DNA from: Oceanobacillus iheyensis HTE831
Lineage (GTDB): Bacteria; Bacillota; Bacilli; Bacillales; Amphibacillaceae
Assembly (NCBI RefSeq): GCF_000011245.1
Contig: NC_004193.1
Location: 3,140,501-3,204,500 of the forward strand
Direction of reading: 5' to 3'
DNA: 64,000 nucleotides
Below are positions 1-9,119 of this stretch, piece by piece. The notes below the pieces were generated by a model. It was given only the letters and a program-made list of their open reading frames with translations, was not told the DNA's origin and ran no database searches. Both the position numbers and the translations under genes were made by a program. Position 1 is the first letter of the stretch. Each line of letters begins with the position of its first letter.

Positions 1-1190
1 TGTCTGCAATAATGATGGTTATTATAATTATAACTGCTATTTCTACAGTTATTGCAAAATTTTTAGGTGAGGATGCTTTTAAGGAAAAGCCTTTCTTAAA
101 GCAATTATTCTACACAAGCTCATTCTGGACGATTACTCGTGTAATTGCTGCAATTATTGCAGTCATGGTATTTTTCGAAATCGGACCAGAAGCAATCTAT
201 AATGAGAATACTGGTGGAATGTTATTACATTCCCTCTTACATGTTTTGTTTGCAGTGTTTTTATTCGCAGGATTGCTTTTACCATTGCTAACGAACTTTG
301 GCTTACTTGAATTCTTTGGAACATTAATGACGAAGATTATGCGTCCTTTATTCCGTCTTCCTGGACGTTCTTCCATTGATGCACTTGCATCTTGGGTAGG
401 TGATGGGACAATTGGAGTTCTATTAACTAGTAAGCAATATGAACAAGGTAATTATACCAAACGTGAAGCGGCAGTAATCGGTACAACATTCTCTGTAGTT
501 TCTATTACATTTACACTAGTTGTGCTACAAGAGGTCGGTCTAGAGAGATTATTCCTGCCATTCTATTTAACAATTATTATTGCCGGGATTATAGCAGCAC
601 TTATTATGCCTCGAATCCCACCTCTATCTAGAAAAGCGAATACGTATGTTACGGATTCCAATAAAAAATTAGACGAATCCATCCCAGAAGGGGAATCTTT
701 AATAAGTTATGGGTATAAGAATGCCATTGAAAGAGCGAGAAAAGAAAGCAGTGTTGCTAAGATATTAAAGGAAAGTGGTCAAAATATCCTTGATATGTGG
801 ATGGGTGTCGCACCTGTTGTTATGGCTATTGGTACGATTGCTGTTGTAATAGCAGAGTATACTCCATTCTTCCAATGGATTGGCACACCTTTCGTACCAT
901 TACTTGAACTTATGCAAATACCGTATGCACAAGAGGCTTCAGAAACATTATTGGTCGGTTTTGCTGATATGTTCCTTCCATCTATATTTATATCTAGTGT
1001 AGAAGCTGAAATAACTCGATTTATTATTGCAGCATTATCCGTAACACAATTGATATATTTATCAGAAGTTGGTGGCTTATTACTCGGATCAAAAGTTCCA
1101 GTATCTTTTAAAGACTTAGTGGTTATTTTCTTATTACGTACAATTATAACCCTACCAGTAATTACCTTAATCGCGCATATTATCTTTTAA
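1..1190 (+). CDS. YjiH-like nucleoside-recognition (gate) membrane protein, 5' partial
   Basis: The frame is open to the left edge of the window, so the ATG pair at 12-17 is probably internal and the true start lies upstream. The visible part is about 395 residues with roughly eight hydrophobic segments. A soluble stretch sits around residues 205-260. The layout is that of YjiH / nucleoside-recognition gate-domain membrane proteins: Gly-rich helices, a LPGRSSIDALASWVGDGTIG-type conserved patch near residue 117, and a second gate-like half after residue 260. The transported substrate is unknown for this family. A strong hairpin terminator follows at 1209-1242. Family assignment is by recollection of the pattern; function is not known. 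Confidence 0.7.
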   Translation, partial: SAIMMVIIIITAISTVIAKFLGEDAFKEKPFLKQLFYTSSFWTITRVIAAIIAVMVFFEIGPEAIYNENTGGMLLHSLLHVLFAVFLFAGLLLPLLTNFGLLEFFGTLMTKIMRPLFRLPGRSSIDALASWVGDGTIGVLLTSKQYEQGNYTKREAAVIGTTFSVVSITFTLVVLQEVGLERLFLPFYLTIIIAGIIAALIMPRIPPLSRKANTYVTDSNKKLDESIPEGESLISYGYKNAIERARKESSVAKILKESGQNILDMWMGVAPVVMAIGTIAVVIAEYTPFFQWIGTPFVPLLELMQIPYAQEASETLLVGFADMFLPSIFISSVEAEITRFIIAALSVTQLIYLSEVGGLLLGSKVPVSFKDLVVIFLLRTIITLPVITLIAHIIF

Positions 1191-1208
1191 TAAAATGTTA
1201 AAATCCAA

Positions 1209-1242
1209 AAAGAACTCAGAGACTGTCTCTGAGTTCTTTTTT
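1209..1242. terminator. Rho-independent terminator
   Basis: A 13-bp perfect inverted repeat (1211-1223 with 1225-1237) is followed by a T-run on the plus strand and preceded by A-rich sequence. It separates the plus-strand YjiH-like gene from the convergent acyltransferase gene, so it may act in both directions. Confidence 0.85.
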
Positions 1243-1272
1243 CATTACTATTAGTTTTTTATTTCCATATTA

Positions 1273-2289
1273 CTAAGAATGTGTTCTAGTACGTTGATTG
1301 TTAATTATACTTCGAATGATAGACATCTTACCTTCAATTAACGGCTGTGACACTGTTAACACCGGTTTACTGGACAAGAGAATTACAATCATTGCCGATA
1401 TACCAGCGACACCTATAAAATCTAACATGTTATTTACCGATAATATCTCATGTTGACGTAAAAACTGTACGATAAAACCGTGAAGTAAATATACATATAA
1501 TGTTCTTGTACCTAGTTGTGTCAACCATCCAAAATTCCGCTTCGGTACCCAGGCTAACACACTAACAACCATCACTGCTGCTGTTGCATACACGAGCAAT
1601 CTTGCAATACCACCATACTGTTCCATTCCCAAGTCACCATAAGATTTGGAAGCTAAAAGCCATCCAGAATTAAATTCTGGCATATAGTAAATAGCAATTG
1701 CAAGTACAGTCATTACCGCTAATGATACTACTTTTACAGCATTTCTTTTTACACTCATCATTTGTTTTTCAGTCACCCAATATCCGACTAAGAAGAATGG
1801 AAAGAATACAAATGTACGTGACAAACTAAATGTATGGCCTATTTCTCCAAAGTATCCTACTACCACACCAATTAGCACGGCTAATGATATACTGTAAAGT
1901 GGAGATATTTTCTTAAATACGATTAATAAAATATGCCAACTAAACAAACTAAATAGGAACCATAATGACCAGTGTGGGTGGAAAACACCTGTTTGCCAAT
2001 CTGGTTTGCCAATATAGAAATAATAGATCGTATATAAAATTTGAAAAATCAAGTACGGTATAATTAATTTCTTTGCTAATTTCCATACATAACCTGCATT
2101 TCCTGAACCTTTAGCAAAGAAACCAGCTAATAGTATAAATGCTGGCATGTGAAACGTATAAATCCATAAATACAATGTGTTAATTCCCGCATATTCACTT
2201 GTAAATGGTTGAATCATATGACCAAAAACAACCAAGAAAATTAATAAAACTTTCGCATTATCAAAGAAAGCATTACGTTCCATATTCAT
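1273..2289 (-). CDS. Acyltransferase 3 family membrane protein
   Basis: This 338-residue protein has about ten membrane segments. It starts with the acyltransferase 3 signature: a short polar N-terminus, FFDNAK, then a helix ending FGHMIQP whose His is the expected catalytic residue. Related proteins (COG3594-type, fucose 4-O-acetylase-like) transfer acyl groups from cytoplasmic donors to cell-surface glycans or small molecules. The ATG at 2289 follows a purine-rich ribosome site. It is convergent with the YjiH-like gene and stands alone, so context gives no substrate. The family call is firm; the acceptor is unknown. Confidence 0.8.
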   Translation of the reverse strand: MNMERNAFFDNAKVLLIFLVVFGHMIQPFTSEYAGINTLYLWIYTFHMPAFILLAGFFAKGSGNAGYVWKLAKKLIIPYLIFQILYTIYYFYIGKPDWQTGVFHPHWSLWFLFSLFSWHILLIVFKKISPLYSISLAVLIGVVVGYFGEIGHTFSLSRTFVFFPFFLVGYWVTEKQMMSVKRNAVKVVSLAVMTVLAIAIYYMPEFNSGWLLASKSYGDLGMEQYGGIARLLVYATAAVMVVSVLAWVPKRNFGWLTQLGTRTLYVYLLHGFIVQFLRQHEILSVNNMLDFIGVAGISAMIVILLSSKPVLTVSQPLIEGKMSIIRSIINNQRTRTHS

Positions 2290-2536
2290 CCCTCTTGTTG
2301 TATTCCAAAATTATTGTTGCATTATCCACTTTACCCGTTTTTCAAAAAAAAATCATATCAAAAGCCCATATTTCATCATTCTGTAATCAATTTGTAAGCC
2401 TTGAGCAAAAATGTAATAGAAATTCGGCAAAATTGCCATAAAGTAATACTTTATTAGGGAGGACCTTAACGCCTATTTAAAAGGTAGACGGATTTTCAAT
2501 TTATGTAAAAAAGCCCCTAGAATGGTACTAGAGACT

Positions 2537-3379
2537 TTATGACGTTGCTTTTTTCTTCCTTGTAGCTGTTTTTTTCTTCGGTTGTTTTGGTTTTGGCTTG
2601 TCTTTCTTTGCTCGATCCAATGATTCCTGCAATGCATCCATCAGATTGGTTACATTATCTGGAGTTGATTTTGGTTCTCCACCAACTTCTATTTCTTCAT
2701 TATTTTTCTTCGCTTCTATTAATTCTAATAGAGCTGTTCGATAATTATCTTGATATTTCTCAGGTTCAAACTCTGTTGTCAATTGATCAATTAATAATTT
2801 TGCTGTGTCCAGTTCTTTTTTTCCTACATCTGCTTGCTCAGGAACATTGGGCACATCTGACACAGCTCGAACTTCATCTGGATAATGAATGGTTTCTACA
2901 ACTATTGCACTTTCATAAACACGAATGACAGCTAATTGTTCTTTAGAACGTATCATCATTTTCGCTATTCCAATCTTACCAGAATCTAATAAAGCTTCTC
3001 TCAATAAAGCATATGCCTTTGATCCCCCTTCGTTTGGAGACAAATAATAGCTTTTTTCAAAGTATATGGGATCAATATCCTTTAACTGAACGAAATCAAT
3101 TATTTCTACTGCTTTATCCTCCTGTTCTTTCTTCAGTGCTTCTAATTCTTCATCGTCCAACACTACAAATTTATTTTTTGCATATTCATACGCTTTAACA
3201 ATATCGTCATTCGATACATCCTCTTCACAGTTTGGACAAACCTTTTCATATTTAATTGGAGTTTTACACTTCTTGTGTAGTTGGCGAAGTCGTATATCTT
3301 TGTTTTCGGTTGCTGCATGCATTTTCACTGGTATGTTGACCAAACCAAAACTGATGGTTCCTTTCCACATTGTATGCAT
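2537..3379 (-). CDS. ku: Non-homologous end-joining protein Ku
   Basis: The 280-residue protein begins MHTMWKGTISFGLVNIPVK, the hallmark N-terminus of bacterial Ku. Two CxxC-like pairs (around residues 38 and 48-51) sit in the beta-barrel region. The C-terminus from about residue 255 is a Lys/Pro-rich basic tail, typical of Bacillus-type Ku and implicated in DNA or LigD interaction. Ku forms a homodimeric ring on double-strand ends and recruits LigD. It is transcribed divergently from ligD with 101 bp between start codons, as in B. subtilis ykoV/ykoU. The start is supported by AAGGAGG seven bases upstream of ATG 3379. Confidence 0.97.
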   Translation of the reverse strand: MHTMWKGTISFGLVNIPVKMHAATENKDIRLRQLHKKCKTPIKYEKVCPNCEEDVSNDDIVKAYEYAKNKFVVLDDEELEALKKEQEDKAVEIIDFVQLKDIDPIYFEKSYYLSPNEGGSKAYALLREALLDSGKIGIAKMMIRSKEQLAVIRVYESAIVVETIHYPDEVRAVSDVPNVPEQADVGKKELDTAKLLIDQLTTEFEPEKYQDNYRTALLELIEAKKNNEEIEVGGEPKSTPDNVTNLMDALQESLDRAKKDKPKPKQPKKKTATRKKKATS

Positions 3380-3480
3380 TCCGTTCCCTCCTTACAGTTA
3401 TTTTGCAGTTCGCTTGGTTTTTTATACGAACGGAATAGTAAAAATAATAAAATCAGACAACCTATGATAGAGGTGGTTAT

Positions 3481-5277
3481 ATGGAATGGATGAAGCCGAT
3501 AGCAAGTACAGAAATTCCTGTTGGTGATGAGTGGATATACGAGGTGAAGTATGATGGGTTTCGTTGCAAATTAATATGGTCTGTAGCAAATAAAATAACC
3601 TTGATCAGTAAAAATAAGCATAATATCACAAAGAAATTTCCGGAAATTATTCAGTGGTGTGAAAATAATTATGAATTCTTCAAAACTGCATTACCACTCG
3701 AGTTCGATGGGGAACTAGTAATATTAAATCACCGGTACCAGGCGAATTTTGCTCAAATACAAATCCGTGGAAGATTACAAAGTACAGACCGAATTGAAAA
3801 AAAAGCAAATCTTAGACCTGCAACATTGATGGTATTCGATTTAACCAAACTAAAAGGAAAAAAATTATATCAAAGCAATCTATCTTTACGGAAGAAATAC
3901 CTTGATCAACTCATGCAAGATATACGGGGAGATGGAAGAATTAGATGTGTCGAATCATTCACTTCAGTCTCAAAAATTAATGAAATTGTATATGCAGCTA
4001 AATCTGAAGGTGTCGTAGCTAAAAGAAAAAAAAGCATATACCAAAAGGGAAAACAACATCAAAGTTGGTTTAAGATTAAAAACTGGCGATTAATACATGG
4101 AATTCTAACAGCATATAACCCAAGTAACGGCTATTTCACAGTTAGTGTACTGGAAAATAATCAGCCTGTTCATATTGGAAAGTGTAAACACGGACTAGAA
4201 AAAGATGCTTCTCAAACCGTACAAAAGCTTTTCCAAGAACAAGGCGAGTTCAAGGATGGTATTTACTATCTACCTCCAGCAATTACGAGTACAATCCACA
4301 CATTAGATTTATATGATGAGGAGCTACGAGAACCTGAATTTAAGCATATTACATCATCAATAGCTTATTCAGAATGCACATTGGATAAATTACAATTAGA
4401 TATGGCACAACTTCCCCATTCAATTGACATATCTAATACAGATAAATACCTTTGGCCAAATAATTATACTAAACAGGATTTATTAGTTTACATTCGTGAA
4501 ATATCACCTTGGATGTTACCTTTTTTACGGCAAAAAGCATTGACTATTATTCGCTGTCCAGATGGAATTACGAAGGAATCCTTTTTTCAAAAAAACTTGC
4601 CAGACTATGCCCCAGACTTTTTATCATCCACTTCTGCTCAAGAGAACTATATTGTATGTAATCATCTGAGAAGTATCGTCTGGTTAGCAAATCATGGTTC
4701 GATTGAATACCATATTCCCTTTCAACGGATTGGCCATGTTACACCTTTAGAAATTGTATTTGATTTGGATCCGCCCGATCGCGAGCATTTTAAATTAGCT
4801 GTACATGCTGCAAATCTCCTAAAGCATATATTAGATGAATTAGAGCTTGTATCGTTTGTGAAAACATCAGGAAATAAAGGACTACAAGTATATATACCAA
4901 TCCGAGAAGGAAGCATGACTTACGATGAGACATTCCTATTTACAGAAGCTATCGCAAAAACGCTCGAAAAATCATATCCAAACGATTTCACAACCGAACG
5001 AATGAAAAAGAATCGACATAATCGACTTTATATCGATTATGTTCAACACGGGAAAGATAAAACATTGATTGCACCATATTCACCAAGAATGACGAAAGAA
5101 GGTACTGTATCAACACCACTATATTGGAATGAAGTAAATAACGAGTTAGATCCTACTCATTTTACAATTGGTAATGTTATCAATCGGGTGCGTGAGATCG
5201 GCTGCCCTTTTGCAAACTATCATGATATGCATGAACAGCAACCTATGAAAAAGATGCTCCGCTTAGTCCGTGGATAA
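3481..5277 (+). CDS. ligD: ATP-dependent DNA ligase LigD with C-terminal polymerase/primase domain
   Basis: The 598-residue protein has the Bacillus domain order: ATP-dependent ligase first, polymerase last, no phosphoesterase domain. Ligase motif I is EVKYDGFRCK with the adenylated lysine at K23. The ligase and OB regions extend to about residue 300. The polymerase domain starts near residue 315 (TDKYLWP) and has the metal-binding FDLDPPD motif, with D428 and D430. It fills and seals breaks held by Ku. A GAGGTGG ribosome site precedes ATG 3481. In B. subtilis this pair acts in spore outgrowth; I could not identify a clear forespore promoter in the short intergenic region. Confidence 0.97.
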   Translation: MEWMKPIASTEIPVGDEWIYEVKYDGFRCKLIWSVANKITLISKNKHNITKKFPEIIQWCENNYEFFKTALPLEFDGELVILNHRYQANFAQIQIRGRLQSTDRIEKKANLRPATLMVFDLTKLKGKKLYQSNLSLRKKYLDQLMQDIRGDGRIRCVESFTSVSKINEIVYAAKSEGVVAKRKKSIYQKGKQHQSWFKIKNWRLIHGILTAYNPSNGYFTVSVLENNQPVHIGKCKHGLEKDASQTVQKLFQEQGEFKDGIYYLPPAITSTIHTLDLYDEELREPEFKHITSSIAYSECTLDKLQLDMAQLPHSIDISNTDKYLWPNNYTKQDLLVYIREISPWMLPFLRQKALTIIRCPDGITKESFFQKNLPDYAPDFLSSTSAQENYIVCNHLRSIVWLANHGSIEYHIPFQRIGHVTPLEIVFDLDPPDREHFKLAVHAANLLKHILDELELVSFVKTSGNKGLQVYIPIREGSMTYDETFLFTEAIAKTLEKSYPNDFTTERMKKNRHNRLYIDYVQHGKDKTLIAPYSPRMTKEGTVSTPLYWNEVNNELDPTHFTIGNVINRVREIGCPFANYHDMHEQQPMKKMLRLVRG

Positions 5278-5293
5278 CATGTATCCTTTTTAA

Positions 5294-5346
5294 TTAAAAA
5301 CCCGAACCATACTCTATTTTCCTGCTTAGAGCGGTTCGGGTCAGGG
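5294..5346. terminator. Bidirectional terminator between ligD and osmC-like gene
   Basis: Arms reading AACCCGAACC and GGTTCGGGT flank an AT-rich loop between two convergent genes. A-rich sequence lies to the left, giving a T-run on the minus transcript. Confidence 0.7.
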
Positions 5347-5359
5347 CTTAATATAGATT

Positions 5360-5803
5360 TTATTTACCGAAAGTTGGTTGCAATTCTATTTGTACATTAC
5401 CTTGAATTGCTCTTGAAATCATACAGGAAGTTTCGGCTTTTTCTACAAGTTTTCTAACATGATTCCATTGTTTATCACTTGCCTCATTTTTTAAATCTAC
5501 GAAAGGTTTATGAATGATTTTTTCGTATGTAAATACACCGTTGGTCACATCCACAATACCTTCTGATTCTAGAGACATTTTACTTAAAGGAAGTTCTGCA
5601 CGTTCAATCATTGCAGCCAGTGTAATCACATAGCAAGTAGCAGCCGCCCCTAATAACATTTCATCTGGATTGCTACCAATTCCTGGTCCATCCATTTCTG
5701 TCGGAATTGAGATTTTTGTTTTTAAATTTCCTGCATCTATCGTTCCCTGGCTATTTCTTCCGCCAGGCCACTCTGCTTTTAAATAAAAATGATGCTGTGC
5801 CAT
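5360..5803 (-). CDS. OsmC family peroxiredoxin
   Basis: This 147-residue single-domain protein has the two conserved OsmC/Ohr redox cysteines, C57 in AAATCYVITL and C127 in ETSCMISRAI, the latter on the family's central helix. Such dimeric cytosolic enzymes reduce organic hydroperoxides by cysteine chemistry. The length and the NPDEMLLGAAATC motif resemble the SACOL1771-type subgroup more than Ohr. A GAGGGGG ribosome site precedes ATG 5803. The gene is monocistronic, with terminators or gaps on both sides. Peroxide preference cannot be read from sequence. Confidence 0.88.
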   Translation of the reverse strand: MAQHHFYLKAEWPGGRNSQGTIDAGNLKTKISIPTEMDGPGIGSNPDEMLLGAAATCYVITLAAMIERAELPLSKMSLESEGIVDVTNGVFTYEKIIHKPFVDLKNEASDKQWNHVRKLVEKAETSCMISRAIQGNVQIELQPTFGK

Positions 5804-6009
5804 CGTTATCCCCCTCTAGAATATTCAAACCTAATATAATCTTAATAATACACAACTAGCTAAGCTATGTACAAAAAATGCCAGCTGCTAATACTATTAT
5901 TAAAATCCCCTAATAACATAAGTTATACAGGATGCATAAGCAACCGGAGGCTCATTAACCGCCTTAGAATTATTAGTGTAAATTTCTAAAAGCGAGATTC
6001 CATCTTTGA

Positions 6010-6834
6010 TTAAGACAGTTCTTTTTCTTGGTTCTTCTTCGGACTGGAAGCAAACCAACCAACAACGGCAATTGCAACAAGTATAATATAGAAACTCACT
6101 TTCCAACCTGTTGAATGTGGGAAGTGTTCTGAAAGCCAGCCAATATCAGGGTTTGCCATTACAAGAACTGCTAGTTTCACCCCTACCCAGCCGACAATTA
6201 AAAATGCAGCTACTTCTAATGCCGGACGTTTATGAAGTACTTCCACAAAAATATTTGCAGCGAATCGCATGATGATTAATCCAATCATACCTCCTGCGAA
6301 TACAACCATAAATTGTCCCGTATCTAAGCTGCCAATATTTCCTAAACCAGTAGCAGGTAATGCCACCGCTAGAGCTACTGCAGCTAAGATTGAATCCACT
6401 GCAAATGCTAAGTCCGCAAATTCCACTTTTACTACCGTTAGCCAAAATTCTTTTTTGGATGCCTGTTCAGGTTCTTTATTTGCTAATGCAGCTACAGACT
6501 CTTTTGCGTCTTCAGCTATTTCTAAATCCTCTTCTGGTTCTTTTTTCTTCTTAAATCGATCATATAAATTCTTTAACGAAATAAATAATAAATAGGCCGC
6601 GCCCAAAGCCTGCACTTGCCAAAAATCAACAAGGAATGATATTACAAATAATGAAGCGAACCTAAAAACAAACGCTCCTGCTAATCCATAAAATAATGCT
6701 CTTTTACGTTGTTTTTCAGGAAGATGTCGAACCATAATTGCTAATACTAAAGCATTATCAGCTGCTAATAAACCTTCTAAACCAATAAGTACCAGCAAGA
6801 CCCATAAATATTCTAATAATAATTCTGAACCCAT
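6010..6834 (-). CDS. TerC family integral membrane protein, likely Mn2+ exporter (YkoY/YceF type)
   Basis: The 274-residue protein has about eight membrane helices and the TerC signatures: ADNALV near residue 26 and FADLAFAVDSILA near residue 140, each with a conserved membrane Asp. An acidic/Lys-rich cytoplasmic loop lies at residues 92-128. B. subtilis homologues YkoY and YceF (MeeY/MeeF) move manganese out of the cell and help metalate secreted enzymes. The decisive context is the yybP-ykoY Mn2+ riboswitch directly upstream, which makes Mn2+ export the most likely role. An AGGAG lies ten bases before ATG 6834. Confidence 0.92.
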   Translation of the reverse strand: MGSELLLEYLWVLLVLIGLEGLLAADNALVLAIMVRHLPEKQRKRALFYGLAGAFVFRFASLFVISFLVDFWQVQALGAAYLLFISLKNLYDRFKKKKEPEEDLEIAEDAKESVAALANKEPEQASKKEFWLTVVKVEFADLAFAVDSILAAVALAVALPATGLGNIGSLDTGQFMVVFAGGMIGLIIMRFAANIFVEVLHKRPALEVAAFLIVGWVGVKLAVLVMANPDIGWLSEHFPHSTGWKVSFYIILVAIAVVGWFASSPKKNQEKELS

Positions 6835-7005
6835 AATACATTAACTCCTCTTCTTTAGTGAGATTTCCATAAAGTGCGAGGGATTTCCGCGCTCCATGGT
6901 TTAACGAACCTTATCAAGGTGTTAGTGTCCATGCTCCTTTTCTTCTTCCCCAAAAAAATATGGACGTTTACTCACCGCAATCAACTCATTAGTAAAAAAG
7001 CACGT

Positions 7006-7052
7006 AAAAAAGCGAGACCTTTACCTACTAATGGTAGTGGTAAAGGTCTCGC
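7006..7052 (-). terminator. Riboswitch-controlled terminator upstream of terC-like gene
   Basis: Arms of 14 bp match perfectly (7012-7025 with 7039-7052) and are followed on the minus strand by a U-run (7006-7011). The upstream arm of this terminator in the RNA is also the 3' strand of the aptamer closing stem. The two structures therefore exclude each other: aptamer folding should prevent termination, making an ON switch. Confidence 0.9.
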
Positions 7053-7131
7053 TAACAACGGTCGTTGCCATATAAAGCCGGAGATTAAATCTCGTAATGA
7101 CGACTTTAAATGTACAGCTACTCCCCTTTAA
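7037..7131 (-). promoter_or_regulatory. yybP-ykoY Mn2+ riboswitch aptamer
   Basis: Read on the minus strand, the RNA has the conserved AAAGGGGAGUAGC opening, the AAAGUCGUCA block, the CCGGCUUUAU block, and the closing AGCGAGACCUUU. These are the consensus elements of the Mn2+-sensing yybP-ykoY class in the right order and spacing. A TTGACA-17-TTTAAT promoter lies just upstream. Mn2+ binding would stabilise the closing stem and allow transcription of the TerC-like exporter. Confidence 0.95.
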
Positions 7132-7151
7132 TTTGCTATAAGTATATACCT

Positions 7152-7180
7152 ATTAAATACTTTTTTTCTTCATCTGTCAA
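7152..7180 (-). promoter_or_regulatory. SigA-type promoter of the Mn riboswitch transcript
   Basis: On the minus strand, TTGACA (7175-7180) and TTTAAT (7152-7157) are separated by 17 bases, placing the start of transcription just before the riboswitch. It begins only 22 bp beyond the pgcA stop, so some read-through from pgcA into the switch is possible. Confidence 0.75.
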
Positions 7181-7201
7181 TATAATTACGTAAACCAACT
7201 G

Positions 7202-8935
7202 TTAATCAATAATACGATTAACTCGCTGTTCTAACGATTCTTTAAGCCCAAGTAAACGCTGCTCACTATCTTCTGCGTTTGTTCCACGTACACCATAATA
7301 ATATTTGATTTTCGGTTCTGTACCAGATGGTCGGAAACATACCCAACCGTCATCTTCTAACAAATACTTAATCATATTTTCCTTTGGCAGAATAATAGTT
7401 TCCTGCTTATCCTCTAATGTTAAAGTACGAACAGAAGAAGAATAGTCCTCGATAGCAATTACCTTCATTCCACCAATCTCAGCAAAAGGTTTCTCCCTAA
7501 TAGAGGTTAAGATCTCCTCCATTTGTTGTGAACCTTCTTGCCCTTTCAAGGTTAAAGAAGTCATTCCTTCTAAATAATAGCCATATTTTTCATATAATAC
7601 ATCCAATGCATCAAATAATGTTTTTCCTTGCTGCTTCCAATAGTATGCCATTTCCGTGGCCATCATGGCCGCCTGAACAGCATCTTTATCACGTACAAAA
7701 TCACTGATTAAATAACCGTAGCTTTCTTCAAATCCGAATAAGAAAGTTTCACCTGTCGTATCGTAATGATTTATTTTTTCTCCAATATATTTAAAGCCCG
7801 TTAACGTATCAATTGACTCTACTTGATTTGCTTCTGCAATCGCACGTCCTAACTCTGTCGTTACCACTGTTTTAATCATACGAGGTTTCACAGATTTAGA
7901 CTTATCGATGTGTTTAACAATATAATCAAATAACAATACACCAAGTTGATTTCCAGATAGCACTTGATATTCACCTTCTGAATTTTTCACTGCTACACCT
8001 AATCGATCTGCATCTGGATCTGTACCTAATAAAATATCTGCATTTGTTTGCTTTCCTAAATTAATTGCTTTAGAAAATGCTTGATGTTCTTCTGGATTTG
8101 GGGATTCTACTGTTGAAAACTCAGGATCGGGTTGAGCTTGTTCTTCCACCACTGCAATCTTAGAGAATTGAAGTTGCTTAAGTCCTTTTGTTACTAAATC
8201 AAGAGCAGTACCGTGTAATGGTGTAAATACAATCTGTATATCCTTTTCACTTTGCTTATCTTCCAATGAAAGTTGAGTTATTTCGTATAATCTTTCTAAA
8301 TAAGCTTGATCTACTTCATCATTTAACCAGGTTAACTTCTCTTGTTCTTCGACTTGCGATTGTTCTAATATCGGTACAGTTAGTTCGTCTTTTGTTTGCT
8401 GTATGGATTCCACAATTAACTTCGCTTCAGCTGGGACAATCTGAGCTCCATGTTCATTATAAACTTTAAATCCATTATATTCTGGCGGATTATGACTAGC
8501 GGTTATCATAATACCTGCTACAGTATTCAGATGTCGGACTGCAAATGATAGCAAAGGAGTCGGGCGCAATGATTCAAATACATATGTATGTATACCGTAG
8601 TATCCTAATACCTTCGCGGATTCAATTGCAAATTCTTTAGACATATACCGAGAATCATAGGCAATGACAATCCCTCTATTTTTTGCATCATTATAGTTCG
8701 TTAACAAATAATCAGCCAATCCATTAACTGCTTTTCTTATGGTATAAATGTTCATCCGATTTGTTCCTGCTCCAAGAATCCCTCGCATGCCTGCTGTACC
8801 AAAAGATAGTTCTTGATAAAAAGCATCTTCCAACGCACTTCTATCATTCTTTAGTTTATTTAAATTTATTTTCAGAGAATCATCTAACGCTGTAAACATA
8901 TTCCACTTTTCAAACATTTTTTCCCAGTTTTGCAC
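7202..8935 (-). CDS. pgcA: Phospho-sugar mutase, alpha-phosphoglucomutase PgcA
   Basis: It interconverts glucose-6-phosphate and glucose-1-phosphate for UDP-glucose, and so for teichoic acid and glycolipid synthesis. Visible motifs are GTAGMRG near the N-terminus, TASHNPPEYNG with the phosphorylated active-site Ser, DPDADRLG for the metal loop, GFEESYG for sugar recognition, and RPSGTEPK for phosphate binding. A longer open frame reaches 8977. However, a GGGAGG ribosome site lies inside that extension, and GTG 8935 sits about eight bases after it. The resulting 577-residue protein matches the family length and N-terminus. Confidence 0.93.
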   Translation of the reverse strand: MQNWEKMFEKWNMFTALDDSLKINLNKLKNDRSALEDAFYQELSFGTAGMRGILGAGTNRMNIYTIRKAVNGLADYLLTNYNDAKNRGIVIAYDSRYMSKEFAIESAKVLGYYGIHTYVFESLRPTPLLSFAVRHLNTVAGIMITASHNPPEYNGFKVYNEHGAQIVPAEAKLIVESIQQTKDELTVPILEQSQVEEQEKLTWLNDEVDQAYLERLYEITQLSLEDKQSEKDIQIVFTPLHGTALDLVTKGLKQLQFSKIAVVEEQAQPDPEFSTVESPNPEEHQAFSKAINLGKQTNADILLGTDPDADRLGVAVKNSEGEYQVLSGNQLGVLLFDYIVKHIDKSKSVKPRMIKTVVTTELGRAIAEANQVESIDTLTGFKYIGEKINHYDTTGETFLFGFEESYGYLISDFVRDKDAVQAAMMATEMAYYWKQQGKTLFDALDVLYEKYGYYLEGMTSLTLKGQEGSQQMEEILTSIREKPFAEIGGMKVIAIEDYSSSVRTLTLEDKQETIILPKENMIKYLLEDDGWVCFRPSGTEPKIKYYYGVRGTNAEDSEQRLLGLKESLEQRVNRIID

Positions 8936-9119
8936 ACACGTATCCTCCCAAATAACAATATGCCAAAATTTTAGCATACTTTTATCACTAATACTATAAC
9001 TCTCGTTTAGCGATACTTAAAATAGGCAATTACTAGATAATAAGAGAATAATCTTTCTAATCCATGTAAAAAGATGTAAAATAATACTAATCATAGACGA
9101 TAAAGAAAGTAGTGATGTT

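Noticed and set aside
3380..3480. Forespore SigG promoter for ku/ligD
   Set aside because: Expected from B. subtilis, but no spacing-correct SigG or SigF elements could be recognised.
5900..6106. 68-codon frame overlapping the terC-like end
   Set aside because: Out of frame with the terC-like gene and without ribosome site; the tail is composition noise.
6874..7131. 85-codon plus-strand frame
   Set aside because: It lies exactly on the reverse strand of the Mn2+ riboswitch and terminator; the RNA structure explains the sequence.
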